Numbered from the stretch's first letter, positions 43,801-56,276 are shown. The stretch: DNA of 64,000 nucleotides from Tetragonia tetragonoides (GCA_038025085.1 CM076147.1:35874766-35938765); one strand, 5' to 3'. The notes: generated from the letters alone by a model not told the origin. Program-made: numbers and translations.

Positions 43801-44175
43801 CTTCCAACTATCCCCAATTCAAATTAGACAATTCACCCCCAAATTAAAATAACCAAACTAACCCTAAACTCACTTAGAATCAATGAGATCACAATCTACC
43901 CAAAAACTAGACCTATCAATGAATCTCGACGATCAATCAAATACTGCGGGAAAAATAAAAACATTAAAAAATTGATTATCGAATCCGAATTTCTTTTTAT
44001 TTCAAGAAATGGAGCGGGAATTAGCTAGGGCGAGTAACTGAAAATGGGAGGAGAGAGAAAATCAGAAAAATGCGGGAGGGGTGAAGTCAATCAAGTATGA
44101 CTAAATTAAGTACCTCTTATGTTCGAGAGTGATAATAGGATTTGAAATTGTAGGTGGCTTGGTTTTCATCTTCAT
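31898..44175 (-). CDS. TBC-domain RabGAP with C-terminal coiled coil
   Basis: Eighteen coding exons: 44175-44114, 43625-43556, 42959-42336, 42221-42051, 41965-41852, 39744-39686, 39566-39500, 39394-39343, 39243-39151, 38981-38898, 38594-38179, 37017-36956, 35561-35492, 35268-35188, 35081-34980, 33724-33600, 33374-33254 and 32011-31898. Predicted 828 residues. A low-complexity acidic region (45-235) precedes the TBC domain, which starts at VRGGLPMALRGELWQAF (about 240) and ends near 480. The Arg finger is in IEKDLPRTFPGHP (Arg313) and the Gln finger in NPSVGYCQ (Gln347); both are intact, so the protein should stimulate GTP hydrolysis on a Rab GTPase. Residues 605-740 form Glu-rich coiled coil (VEQLEEEVSELRRALADKQ). 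It resembles Arabidopsis At2g39280/At3g55020-type proteins. Introns hold a truncated LINE, a SINE piece and a MITE. Confidence 0.93.
33807..34051 (-). mobile_element. 5'-truncated LINE inside a TBC-gene intron
   Basis: Minus-strand translation gives IDFVWDRVVCFAFLWAKEAG and the following FKGVSLTDVQRLW, matching the extreme C-terminus of the LINE at 21144-22190 (FKGVPLMVIQRHW). A 14-base target duplication AGTAAACCCTGAAA flanks it at 33793-33806 and 34052-34065, the size expected for target-primed insertion. It sits between exons 15 and 16 of the TBC gene, on the same strand. Confidence 0.88.
34395..34486 (-). repeat. SINE fragment in a TBC-gene intron
   Basis: It has GAGGCTCCCACACAGG, then GGGTTAGGATATC, then ACAGAGAGGCTAGTTCC, the same layout as the SINE-like unit at 50690-50860. 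The B-box end is missing, so it is a partial copy. Confidence 0.4.
36047..36315. mobile_element. MITE in a TBC-gene intron (269 bp)
   Basis: Termini TGCTTGTTTGGTTGAC and GTCAACCAAACAAGCA are perfect 16-base inverted repeats. The interior is full of GGAAGT/ACTTCC palindromic repeats, giving high fold-back potential. The target duplication is not clear (CTTAAA against CTTTA). It lies between exons 12 and 13. Confidence 0.75.
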
Positions 44176-46140
44176 GATTAAATTGATCTCACAAGAGAGA
44201 GAAGATCTTGGGGAATTTAGTTTTTTTGCTTGAATTTCTGTAAAAATGTTGAAAAATTCAAAAGGGTTTTCTATTTTTTGGGTTTATTAGTTCATCAACT
44301 TTCTCTCTCTTCACAGTTTCATCAGTTCAGCAGCCAAAGCAAAGCAAGTATCTCACTAGCAGCAGAAACAAGAGAGAGCAGCAGGGGAGGAGAGAGAAAG
44401 AGACTAAGGGACTGTTTGTTTTGTTTGTTGGTTTGGGAGTGAGGGGCACATGCAAATGGGCGATAATTTCAGTACGAACTACGAAACATTTTTGTGCCAA
44501 TTTGCCACTATACACTGTACATGTGAATGATTTCTTTGCACGGATATCGAGGCATCAAAAAGGAGAAAAAGATGAAAAGAGGAGAGAGAAAGGGGTTGTT
44601 TGGTTGCAGTGAATTAAATAGGGAAGTTGTGGTTCCTTGCAAGTAAATTACCTTGTTTTTTTTTCTAGGAAATTGGAATATTAGTGTTTGGTTTATTAAA
44701 TAGTGGTAAGAAGGAAGTAAGCAATTAGAAGACTGACAAAAAAAATTATCAAACATGCAAAGACATGTAATTATCCTCTGACAATAATTAGATAGTAAAG
44801 TTGATGAGTAAATTGTGTTTTTTGGCTGGGTAAGCAAAGAAAGTTGAATTGACCTAGGCACCCCTAGGTCAGCAACTTCCTGTACGGCACCGTAAGTAGC
44901 ATTAGCAGTGTAAGTTGAACTTTCTTCCCAACTTTTTGATTTGTCCAAACTAAGCACAGGAAGTACATCACTTTCTTAGATCTCCTACTTACCATGGTTC
45001 ACTTACAACGAAACAAACAAGGCCTAGAGAAGTTTGCTTTTGAGCTAGTCATCATCTCCTTCACACGATTTACTGTGTCACGTGTTTGGGCATGTGTTAT
45101 CTACGTATGAAGTACGTCTGGAAAATTTAGTAGGCATGCATATAATAAGTCAGCGAGTTAATTCACTCATTGCCAATCAATTTGGATTGGAATTGAGCTT
45201 GGCTTGCGCTTATACATGCTAGGTAAACCTGATAAAAAATTCCCGCCTGTGAGCTTGCCTGAGCTTGCTCATTTTGGGGCCAGGTTCGGGAGAAAGGTCA
45301 AACCCACAAACCTGGCCCGAGTGGCAAGAAATTTTATTTATTTTGATTTATTTCATATTTTTCTAATAATTTGCTTGCTGTAATTTTAGTTTAAGTTTTT
45401 TCAAAATGTAATTTTGCAAATCAATGGTTGCGTAATTTTTGAAAAGTTAACGCATATCGGGATCAAAAGTTATAGAAAAAAAAAAATAAAAAATTAACGA
45501 CATCACAAAATTGGACCGAAAACCCACTGGCCCACCCGAAAACCGATGGGGCCGGCTATGGACATGAGTTTTTAGCCAGAAAGCTCTATGGCCCGACCCG
45601 ATAACCACCTCTAATAATGCTAGGTTGATTTAGGCACTACAAGAACCAATAGGGTATTTGCTTGAATATTTGGAGCCCCTATTTTCAAGAGTAGGATAAC
45701 TATGTACATGGTATGAGGATATTCGTTTAAACTTTTAGTTGAATCAGTTTTATCCTATAATTAAGGTTTTTATTTATCAGGCTATAGTAATTCATTTGTA
45801 CTTTCTCATTTTGACTTCCATCAAGTTGGAAAGCAAAACTTCCCCCATTTTTCCATTAGTTTGTTCACAGCAATTTCTTTTCCACTTATTACTAACAATT
45901 TATTATTGTCCAGTACAATGAAAAATATTTAATTTAAATGGATATATAGCGGACAGAAAAGCGAGTAAAATACAACTACAAACAATTAGAAAGGGTAAAT
46001 TCTCATATTAATACACTTAGGATCTCAATTTTAATCATCAAACCAGTACCTTATTAGCGATGCAATAGTAATATTGGTTGACTTAACTCGTAAATATCAT
46101 TAAAAATTGCATAAGCATTATTTGGATTATGAAGCTTGTC
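44176..46140. other. Intergenic upstream of the TBC gene
   Basis: 44176-44420 is the probable 5' leader and promoter. 44600-45020 contains TTGTTTGGTT and AACAAACAAGG ends with GGAAGT-type repeats inside, probably a relative of the MITE at 36047. 45230-45610 is a GC-richer block with CCCGACCCGATAACC, probably hAT-like debris. CACTACAAGAA at 45634-45644 matches the canonical end of CACTA (En/Spm) elements, but no partner end was found. No gene. Confidence 0.4.
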
Positions 46141-46154
46141 ATAATATAGTCTCT

Positions 46155-46790
46155 CTGTTTGTACTTTTTTTTTTTTTTTTTTTTGGATAGGTAAGGAGAT
46201 GGTATAAAGGGGAACTAGGAGACCCTCCTTTTGAGGATAACTCTTAGTATGTCCTCATAAAGAATGCGACTTAGGTCTGTACTCTGAGACTGATTCCAAA
46301 AGATTTCTTGGCGGCACTCATGACCTTGGTTTGCCATCCAGTCAGCTACCCTATTCTCTTCCCTGAAAATATGATTAACAATTGTAGAGGTGACCTCTAC
46401 TAAAAAACCTCGGGTGTCAATGATGAGGCTATAGATAGACCACGGGATTTCAATTTCACCACGCAAAGCCTGTATAACAATGGAGTTATCTCCCTCGACA
46501 TGGAGTTTATCAAATCCTAGTTCCACTGCTTTTTTGACTCCATCCCTAAGAGTTGTTGCCTCCGCAATTAGCACTGAAACATTACCAAGAGATTTTGTAC
46601 CTGCTCCAAGCAGGGTACCCCCTTCATTTTTTATGACAAATCCTACTGCCGCATTATTATTTTTATAAGAACCATCAAAATTGACCTTTGCATAACCAAC
46701 CATAGGACTAGACCATTTCACTAAATGGGAGGAAACCATTTTAACCTTGCACATAGACCTCCTTAAATCCCATTAGTAGTGGGATTACAC
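46155..46790 (-). mobile_element. LINE 3' end with intact RNase H domain
   Basis: A 179-codon open frame (46754-46215) encodes a plant LINE RNase H domain. Catalytic acids are present in order: YAKVNFDGSY (Asp), LIAEATTLRDG (Glu), LHVEGDNSIVI (Asp) and FREENRVADWMANQ (Asp). A T run at about 46167-46184 is the poly(A) tail in minus orientation. Only the 3' part of the element is present, so it is 5'-truncated. A domesticated single-domain RVT_3 gene is the alternative, but the poly(A) tail favours a LINE remnant. The domain looks uneroded, in contrast to the fragment at 1-351. Confidence 0.75.
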
Positions 46791-46965
46791 TTGGCCATTG
46801 TTGTTTGATTACTATCCATCAAAGCATATGCCCCCTTCACACCTAAATAAACAAATAAATAAGCCCCATCAAGATGGGAATATGGGATCCATATTATATA
46901 CTCTATATTATTATAGTAGTTTCATTCACTTCTTTAATTAATTTTGTTTAATTATCATTTAGTTG

Positions 46966-47455
46966 GGGATAATGATTAACGGGATAATAGAGCATATTAA
47001 AGTGTAAAATAATAAGATAAAGTGGTGATGAGGGTAATGATTAAGGAGATAATAGAAAAAACTGAAGAGAAAATCATTACTCTAGGGGCATGCTTGGAAT
47101 GAGGGTAATGATTAAGGAGTTAATAGGTAGAATTATAGGCTAAAATGGAAGGTGTGGGGATGGTAGGTGTTAGATTTTGTGAAGAGGAGCGTAATCATTC
47201 CCCCTATTTGGGGTGTAAAAGTTACTCAACCTCCCCCTAGAGTAATGCATTACTCCCCTTTCTCCTTTCATTTCCTCCATAACCCCCTTAATCATTACCC
47301 CATTACCACCTCCACCTTCCTTTTTTACCCTTTAATTTGTTGCATTACCCCCTTAATCATTACCCCCAATCCAAGCATGTTCTAGGAGGAGGTGAGTTTC
47401 TATTAAGGGAGTAATCATTATCCTCCTTAATCACTACCCCCAACCAAACGGTTTC
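46966..47455. mobile_element. Nested inverted-repeat (MITE-like) elements
   Basis: The inner element 47087-47382 has ~30-base inverted ends: GCATGCTTGGAATGAGGGTA at left, and at right the complement of GCATGTTCTAGG preceded by CCCCCAATCCAA. Around it, GATAATGATTAACGGG at left pairs with AGTAATCATTATCC..CCTTAATCAC at right, giving a second, outer pair. The sequence is built of GGTAATGATTAAGG/CCTTAATCATTACC units and should form an extended hairpin. Confidence 0.65.
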
Positions 47456-47459
47456 TTAG

Positions 47460-49449
47460 TTACCTATATACAAATTGTGAAAAAATGACAAGTTTACTAG
47501 TTCCTAGTAAAGAAGGATCACATCAGACATCACCAATGGCTATTCATCTGAAACATTCGACAAGCTAGCAGAGATTAAGGATCTTTGATTAATGTCAAAA
47601 TGTTGATTGATTGATTCATACAATTGGGCAGCTAGATTGTTGCTTCATGCAATAACCTTTTCCAGTCCTACATATTCCTACCGAGTTACGCATTTGCCAT
47701 ATGCATGCAGAGCTTTAGTGATGCCCTGTTTTGCGGCTCAATTCATGAGATTGAGCTCTCATTTTGCTCCAAATTGTCCTATTGCTTATTTGTTACATTA
47801 CATAAAATATTTCAACTTTTTTGAAGAATAAGAAGATTTCATTTTATGTTTGATATAGTTTTGAGAGATATAAATGAGTCTGCATCTTACTGATTCATGG
47901 GCAGAAGATCTAATGAGTATAACATTTTTTTGTAGTTGCAAAAGATGATATCTTTATGTTGAACTAAGAAAACTAACGTTACGGTAGTTTTATAGCGTGG
48001 TACATAAATTTTTAACAATCGTAAAAAAAATTACGTGAAAATGATAAACTGACACTATTATGGCTGAATAAGTTTTGAGAAACTTGAAATTTGATAATAG
48101 ATCTTCACTATGAAAAGAAAAAATGGAGTTACTTGAATCACTCAAAATAAAACATGTGACATCTATTTTTGAGTTAAAATAGTAATTTTGGCATTTTGCT
48201 ATCATGCTATGGATCAATAAAGCCAATCTAAGCAAGTGGAACATGTATCTAGTTCATATAAAGCTTGAAATATAATAACACTTAAAAGGTCAAATTCAGC
48301 CAGAAATCTCTTACAAAGAGGTATCTTAGGCAATAATGCAATGTAAAATCTGTATTATCTTCTTAAGGCTACGCACACATCCTACCTTTAAAGTTGTTTA
48401 GAATTTGGTTTATGTGATCTTCAATCTTCCAATAAAATCTGATATACACCTTTAACTGTTGTCGGCTACTAGCTAAAGCTATTTAAAATGGAGAAAGGAA
48501 AGGGGAAAAATAATCATTTTCTTAATCAGAATTTGGAAAGAGTTGGTAACCAAGCATAGATCATTGACCCGTTCAATTGTTATCAATATTGATACTTTTA
48601 GCTATTTTTTTTTTCTTTTTTTTTTTTTCGTGTCAAGACTTTTATCTAGTGTCTTCACATGAACAATGACGATGTTTATCATACCCCAAGCTCTAAAAAC
48701 TTAACGGCGGTGAATCCATGTTCACCATAAGTACATGAGAGGAGATGACCTCCGGATAACAGTCGACCCAATAATGCTCACCCATAGACGCATCAACTCT
48801 AGCTAGGTGATGAGCGATGTGAATTAATACATGACTCACTTTCCTCTAAAAAAAAAAAGCTCTAAAAACTTAACCCAGGAATAGTGACTGTTGTCTGTTG
48901 ACAAGAAACATGCAAATAATCAGCACATACAAGGGCCTGGTAAGTGTGGTAACTATTAGAATACTATGCCACATTTTGTTCAAGCAGTGATTAAGCATTA
49001 TACATATCCTGGAGTTCAACGAAAAATCCTCCAAAAGACTAAATGACTACCAGATGAATAAAAAAAAAAGAAAACAAAACCTTGCATTCTCTCTGCACCG
49101 AGAGCGTGCAGCCAGTATCTTCATATCAAACGACAAGTTATTTAGATAACTGCTCTATTTTCTCAGACCCGATAATCCAAAGTTTGCTCAGTGAGACGTC
49201 GTCCAAAGAACTCCCTTAGTATGAACAGCATTCCCCCGAATGCAATATGACCAGTCAGTTAAGATTCAGCAAAATGCTCAGTTTTAGGGCAAATACTTCC
49301 TTTCACTCTTGAAGAAGCAGGAAAGGGAGATCCAGCAACTCTAGGCCGGATGTATCAAGTAACTCTACTGACGAATATCAGATCATCATGAATAACTTTG
49401 TAGAATTGATAAAAGCGGCACCAACTGATGCAAGCTCAAATCACGTAGT
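47460..49449. other. Intergenic, no gene recognised
   Basis: AT-rich sequence; short frames only. 48640-48850 is a moderately GC-richer block with no recognisable protein. 49080-49449 is the probable 3' UTR of the PGPS gene. Confidence 0.45.
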
Positions 49450-52400
49450 TCATCTCAATAACACTTTCCATATTTTCCTCGTATATACAACTAGTGACCA
49501 TACTGCTAGCCCTGCTGAAATGTAAAGCAAACCCACACCAGAAGTTACCAGAGCCCCTGGACCAGCAAGACTGCAAAATTTTGCAGATTGTCAGGCCATG
49601 AAGATAACATACAAAGTAACACGTCAAGAATTCAAGGATACTGAATAGACGAACTTATGCAATACAAAATATCGAACAGAAATATATCAATTACTAGATG
49701 GAACAGGGAAGCAAGAGAGGACCTGCTGTCTCGAGTAGCCAAAAGAATCATGAGTGCAGTCATCTGGGTTGCAGTTTTCCACTTGCCTAAATTATTTACA
49801 GCAACAGCCTGAGAAATTGACAATCTTCTCACTTCAGTTATCCTCATCGTATTAGCTACTTCATAAACTTTAAAACACTAAAAAAGCGCCAAAAATGATA
49901 TCAAACCTGCAGAAGTTTTGTATTCTGAGAAGCAGCCCATTCCCTAACAGCAGACATGGTTATCTACAACAAAAAATTGAAAAGAGATATTAGGGATCTG
50001 CATATAGCTTGTAAAGAAACAAATCATACCCCCTGCAAAGCAAAGGATGGCTACAAGAGCTTATGTTTGTGCATCCACATCAAAATCATAACTGATTTTT
50101 ACAGACTCCACGATTTGCTTCCTAATGCCCTAAACCCACAGCCAATATGTATCCTCTCTGATTAGCAGCCAAAGAAACCAATAAAACAAAACGTATTACC
50201 ACACTAAAGGAGATTCTCACTCATGGTCTCGTGCAACAGAAGTACACCAACACATAGACACAGACACTGGGTGATGCAAGTAAATCATGATCAAGCATAG
50301 CTAGTGACTATACGTCTATACCTACTCATGTCAATACAATAACTGACCATTGCAGTGGTCAACAGCTCATCCAGATGCTGCAATACACAAGCATAGAATC
50401 TCGCCTTGTTCTATCCCACCATTAGGCTTTTAGCTCACACAAAAATCAATTTGCAGTCAAGAAGCAAACATCAATAGTAATCTTCGGACTTCTTAGCCTC
50501 TTGACTAAACTATTGAGAGTAGAAAGACCAACATATCATCCACGCTTCCCCCCCACCCCTCTTTTTTTCCTAACTTTGTTTAGTTCTCCTTCTTCTTTTT
50601 CTTTTTCCCTTTTTCTGGGTGAGAAGATACCCTGCCACATATATTGAACTCCAGCAAGATGTACCTGACAAGAAACGACCCTTATACCTAACGAGAATAG
50701 TTCATCAACATTACCCCAGTGCCTCCAAAGAGGCTCCCGCCTAGGCAGGGTAAGGGGGGGTCGGTTGTACGCAGCCTTACCCCTGTGAGAGTCTCGCAGA
50801 GAGGCTATTTCCGTTTGACCCGAGATCCGAAGTGCGACGACCATCGGCAGCTTCACAATAAATAAGAAGTGCCGACAGTTTTATGAGCCATTTTGCTTTA
50901 GTCCATTACATTCTAAAGCCAAAAAGTAGAGAAGCTTTTGGCTCCACTGGAAATAGTGAAAAGCATTAATTGACAATCCATGCAAAATCATTATTTTTAG
51001 ATAACATGGGTAATCATTTGACAGTGCATGACTGCATCAATTTCAGTTGTGAGAAAGTGGGAAAACAAAACAAAACAAAACAAAACCTATAATTGTTTAT
51101 TCTAGTGAAAAAATTTTCAACAACGTATTGTTTTTTGATATAAAAAGAAAAACCAACTTAAAGTGGGGTGAGGACTTACAAACCACACCTAACTGCAAGC
51201 ATTTATTAAACCACCCAATTCTTAAATTAATTTACCAAAACACCAACCAGTAGTTTCTGTTAACTTCTAGTTTATTTAGCTCAATTTTCCCTTCGCCCCG
51301 ACTCAAGTAAACAATACTCCTCTGTTATATGGGTACTTTGTTTACGTGACTCACATTATTGTGAGTCACAAGTTAGAAATATAACATTTCAAAACAAAAA
51401 TATCCCCTTTCCACGCGCAAGTCAACAACACATGAAACCCCTCGTATAAACAGCTGCCTCCTCCACAAAGACTAAAGGCAAGCCTTGCTCCTGCAGACGG
51501 TACTCCACCACTGTTACTGATACATTCAATAAGCTTTCACCTTCCACTTCATCGCTCTCCTCCCACATTCTTTCCGTTCCCCTCCATATCCACTTCAGTC
51601 CAGTCAAATGTGGGCCTAGTTCCACTGTTGTTGGGTTTACTGGGCAAATGCTCACAAATTCTGTTTATCAAGGGAAATGGAGGCACGTATGTCAAACCAT
51701 TTCATTGACATCTAGATACCTAAGACCATGGCCCACTTAAAAGCTTTAACCTTAGAAGGCACTTTGGACTCACAAATGAAGTTGGAGGAACGAAAAGGAG
51801 GAAAATGAGAGGGTATTTGTAAATAGTTTAGAAGAATTTGAGCCCCACCCTAATCTGTAACAATTTGACAGACAGAAAAGACACTAAAAAGGTTGATCCA
51901 AAGCCCAAAGATAATTACAAATTTCTGAAGGATAGGGAGGACATTCTTAAACTTCTGTGTCACAAGAAATGAAAATACTACCATCAGGGGTGGTGGTAGT
52001 GGTTCCAAATTCACTTCCATGTGATTGGGTAATGCTACTCATCCCCCCCTCTGGGGGTAGTAGTAACTTCTAGCTTCTCGGAATAATACTCGCCCCTTAG
52101 TGGTGTAACATTGACAACCAATGCTTGCGCTCCTATTGATGACCACAACAGTTCAAAAATGATGTAATGGCATGTGCTTGGTCACCATTCACTTGTACCT
52201 TCTTCTTCTTGTGTAGAAAAAGAAAAGAAAAAAAAGTACACAACAAAAAAAAATCATACAAACCAAATATGAGGCAAGGAACTTTTCAACTCCTCCCGTG
52301 ACTGCCAAAGCCCATAATCCCTACCACTTTATAATCCGCCAAATGATTGTTACCATAAGCTCTCTCAAAGCCAATCTTGAAAAGCAACCCTCCAGGACCC

Positions 52401-55400
52401 TTCTTCCTAGCTTCATCCACCTCCATATTAACCAAAGCGCAACATAAGATCTGGCTACCTTCTTCAATAGCACCATTTGATAAAGATATGGTATGTGGTA
52501 ACCCCTCATCCGTAAAGAGGACATGGTTGACAATCTTGTACTAGTGACTAGACTAATAGGGCAGGAATACCTAAATTGCTAGATCGGTCTAAGGGACAAG
52601 AGCAATAAATTAGCGCCGGTGTTCTTCTCTATAATGTATAAACCCATTGCTATGGAACACAACCAAACTGACAAAGATCTTCCTTAATCACCTCAAAACA
52701 ATCCTAGAAGAAAGCCAAAGAGAGACATCTAGATGTGGAGACTTGTCCCTCTCCATGTCAAAGACTCTCTTTTTGACCTCCTACTTCTCAAAAGGCCCCT
52801 TGCTGAGATGGAAACGGCGCCAACTTGACCCCATTAATCATAGGCTCTCTAATTTATCTTCAGAAAAAGAGACCGATAAAAGGTCAAAGAGGATGCAATT
52901 GGAAGTCTCCAGTTCTTAATTAACTCCTCGTTCTCCGGCCATTCACCATCTTAAAGGCTTAAAGAACAACTTGGAGTTATAGTTGCGCCTCGTTAGCCCA
53001 CCTCGACTCTATTTTATGCTTATAGCTCTATTTATGATTTATCACCCATGACAATCTCCTCCGATCTATTCTAAAGATGCATTCTTTTACTTAAAGAACC
53101 TTCTTTTTCCCCCTTTTTGAAAGAGAAGCTCATTTGTTGTCTAAGGAATCTAACTGGTTCCCATTAACAGAGCCCCCTGTTAAACATACACAAGCATTTG
53201 GTTCTCTGAAGACGAATCTGCTCAAATAGAACTACCCAAACTATAAAGGCCCCTGTTTAATCAATATGAATTTTAAACAGTTTCTTAAAAACAATCATTG
53301 CAGATTTGCACACTATTATTTGCACAATGCCTCATGGGATGTCTGTGCAAGGACAAATTCATTTTGAACGTACATGTCTGCATAGTTTCCAATAAGTTTA
53401 ACCAAGTTTTTCATGTACAATCTTATCAAGTACCAGGCTCCAAGCACCCATATCTCCTTTAGATCACCAATAAAATCTCAGATTAGTCATGCCGAAAGAG
53501 ACAAACAGAGAAAAAATAAACAGCCATAATAAGAAGGAAAAAAAAAAAAAACAAGTACTTTGACTTTGACCCATCAATTTCAGACCAAGGGGTAACTAAG
53601 GTGGATATTATTGCCTCAAGAAAATATTCTGGCGATCACTAATTACCAAATATCTGACTAAGCCTCATACATTGAAACAAAGAGGGGGGGGGGGGGCGAG
53701 GCTCATAGAGGGAAGGTGGATGTTGAACTTTGGGGGGGGGGGGGAGGACTATAAAGTAAACATTACAGCATTCTAATCTATTTATAGAACTGACAAAGGG
53801 TGTTCAGAAGGGAACCTCTCTCCCAATTATAGCAATTGCAGGTACTGGAAATAGCCATGGCGCATCTCCAAAGATGCCAGTTTCAGGTGGTCTGCTACAT
53901 AATAAGACCAAGGTGGCCGCAACCATAAGCTGCATTGTTGAAGCATAATAATCAAATAAAACCATTTGAAGATTTTTTTCCTTTCAGATCAGTGTAGAGA
54001 AAAAATAAATGCTACTATTTCAACAATAACACTTCAGAACATTTTGTTCAAGCACCAACCTTATCAGCTACAGGATCGAGAAAAGCACCAAATGCAGTAC
54101 CCAGACCCATCTGAAAGATATCGATAACTATCAATTATGGGAGTAGGAAAGCCGAGAGAGCTAAGAAAAAACTTAATTTCGAATGAATACCCTTCTGGCA
54201 AGGTAGCCATCAAGCCAATCCGTGATTGCTGCAGCAACAAATATACTAGTAGTGGCCGCTGTTCCCCACCAATTATTCATGTAAAATGCTGGTAACATAA
54301 GTCCAAATGTTAGGGTTACAATGCGTTGTTGACCATGTTGATCTATAAAAAAATGCTTAGCACTCAAGTGTATATAAAACATGTGCACAAATTCACAATC
54401 AAGTTTCACCAAACAATCAAAAGGCTTTAGCCTCAAACCCAGAATTCGTTTCAAGCTTTGAAACAATAAGCAGACTGCAGAAACTATAATTTCAAGTTTC
54501 AACTTTAACAAGTGTGATCAAAACTTTCAGCTATCACAAGCAAAAGGTTTTAAGTTCATAGAACACACAAAACATAATAAGTTTCAAGTTTCCTTCAAAC
54601 AATGACACAAACTACAAAGATTTTAACTTTCTCAAAATCAACCCAAGTTCTGAACAAAAAGCTTATACTAGTATCAACAATTTGAGCTCAGAATAGTCCC
54701 ACAACCCAGTATTCCTCTGAAATTATAAAACCCACCAAACAAAGACAATAAAGATTCCAACTTTAACTTCAAAAACCCAATACCAAATTATAAAACCCAC
54801 CAAACAAAGACACCAAAGATTGCAACTTTCCCATCAAAAACCCAATAGCACATCCCACAAATAAGAACCCCCATCAACATAACAGCAGCATTCCCAAGTT
54901 TTTTCAATGATTCCTCAAAAATAGCAAAATTCATAATCCCAACTGGATCAAACAAATCCCACAATAGAGCAAAACCAAAAAATCGAAAGACAACAACAAC
55001 AACTCCACTTACAAAACAAAAAGAAAAAGAAAAAGGAAAAAAAAGGGATCAGATTTGATGGAAACTTACTGCCCATAAAAATGGGTATAGCAGCAACACG
55101 AGCAAGCGTCAAAATAGTAGGCAATGTGAGCAATTTAGAACTCTGTGGTTGCTGTTGATTCTTGTTGAGGGGTGAAACGGTACCGTTCTGATTGTGGCTC
55201 TCATGACCCATATCAGTATTATCAGCCACAAGAAAACCCAATTGTTCTTCAGATTGTTCAGAAGAAGAAGAAGATATAGAAGAAGATGATGAAGAAGAAC
55301 CTTTAGCCCTAGTTCGATTTTCTCTCTCCTCAAACTTAGAGGGAGAAGAAAAGGAAGAAGAATAGGTGGCGCAACAAGGCACATATAACGTCTTGTTGTT

Positions 55401-55637
55401 ATTCTTGCCCATCATTAGATTTACCTTTATATCTTTTGTTGCTCTTATTGGTCCCTTAACGTGCGCCCCTGAAACTCGTAAACGTGCGCCTTTTGCTAAA
55501 GTGAACCTACACACGGTGGCGCTGTTTAAGGAAATGGGGCGGTGCTTGGTGGTTGGCGGTCGAGGAGAGAGAATGGAGGTGGGGGTCACGGTGGTGGAGG
55601 ATAACGTGCGCCGGAAAAGTAGCTTCAGGGCTGGCAT
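49450..55637 (-). CDS. PGP1: Phosphatidylglycerolphosphate synthase
   Basis: Seven exons: 55637-55070, 54288-54191, 54110-54060, 53929-53816, 49963-49907, 49808-49723 and 49570-49450, giving 364 residues. The enzyme joins CDP-diacylglycerol and glycerol-3-phosphate to make phosphatidylglycerolphosphate, the committed step to PG in plastids and to PG/cardiolipin in mitochondria. The CDP-alcohol phosphotransferase motif D-G-x2-A-R-x8-G-x3-D-x3-D is complete: Asp216, Gly217, Ala220, Arg221, Gly230, Asp234 and Asp238 (in ITDWLDGYLARR and GLGTAFGAFLDPVADK). The first ~165 residues are Ser/Thr-rich and basic at the start (MPALKLLFRRTLSSTTVTPT), as expected for an organelle transit peptide. Several hydrophobic helices follow; the end is YTRKIWKVLLR. 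Intron 4 is 3.9 kb and carries LINE and SINE remnants. It could be the PGP1 or PGP2 counterpart. Confidence 0.93.
50690..50860 (-). repeat. tRNA-derived SINE in a PGPS intron
   Basis: Minus strand: GGATCTCGGGTCAAACGGAA, then GCCTCTCTGCGAGACTCTCA, GGGGTAAGGCTGCGTACAAC, and GGGAGCCTCTTTGGAGGCAC. This layout, with the GGTAAGGCTGCGTACA block, is familiar from plant SINE families. A second partial copy is at 34395-34486. Confidence 0.55.
51062..51086. repeat. (AAAAC)n microsatellite
   Basis: About five tandem AAAAC units in PGPS intron 4. Confidence 0.85.
51420..52990 (-). mobile_element. Degenerate LINE in PGPS intron 4
   Basis: Minus-strand frames contain scattered LINE pol phrases in the right order: FDMERDKSPHLD near 52750 and FHSNG near 52640, NMEVDEARKKGPGGLLFKI near 52410, and FICESKVPSKVKAFKWAMVL near 51750 (compare YIWKSKAPLKVRAFVWTLVL in the LINE at 21144-22190). 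Many stops and frameshifts; an old inactive copy. Confidence 0.6.
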
Positions 55638-55991
55638 CTTTTTAATTTATTTTTTATCCCTTTTTTATTGATGGGGTTTGGGAAATTATTGGGGTTTTAG
55701 AAAGGGGTCGTTGGGTTAAATTTCTAAAAAAGAAAAATAAAAATTAAATTAGAGATTTGATGGGAAAAAATAGGACTGCCATGGATGGGAATGAAGGTGG
55801 GTGGGTTCATAGATGGCGTTTGGATTTTCTGTTCTATTGGCCCATTGTCGGTTTTTAATTTTGGCCAATTGTCTTTTTTCTTCTTCTTCTTCTTTTTTTT
55901 CTTTTTTCTTTTTTCTTGTTGTCTTGTACTCCATAATTACTTGTTCATTGTGCAAGTGCGGGTCGAATGATTCCAATGTTCTACTTTAATA

Positions 55992-56091
55992 CTCCCTCCG
56001 TCCCAAATTGTTTATCTTCATTGGCATTTGTGACTCACAATAATGTGAGACATGGAAAACAAAGTGGACAAACAATTCGAAACGAAGGGAG
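55992..56091. mobile_element. Stowaway MITE (100 bp)
   Basis: Starts CTCCCTCCGTCCCAAATTG and ends CAATTCGAAACGAAGGGAG, flanked by TA on both sides. This is the classical Stowaway (Tc1/mariner) terminus and target site. Confidence 0.9.
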
Positions 56092-56093
56092 TA

Positions 56094-56276
56094 TCATCTT
56101 AGTCATGAGTGTAAATTATTCATCATCCTTAATTAAGATCGAGGGTTGAAATATTGCCTTGAGCATGGAGCAGCTTTAAATTCATTGACTAGTTGTCCCA
56201 CCCTTTAAAGTGCCTACAAGCCAGCGCGGGGAATAGTCACTGTGATCACCGGTGGATACCTTGGTGTGAACCAAAA
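56094..56276 (+). repeat. SINE, plus orientation (5' part degraded)
   Basis: CATCCTTAATTAAGATCGAG, then GTCCCACCCTTTAAAGTGCC and TACAAGCCAGCGCGGGGAAT, align with the opposite-strand copy at 62148-62325. A Stowaway element abuts its 5' side. Confidence 0.5.

Noticed and set aside
45634..45644. CACTACAAGAA as the end of a CACTA transposon
   Set aside because: A single 11-base match with no opposite terminus or 3-bp target duplication found.
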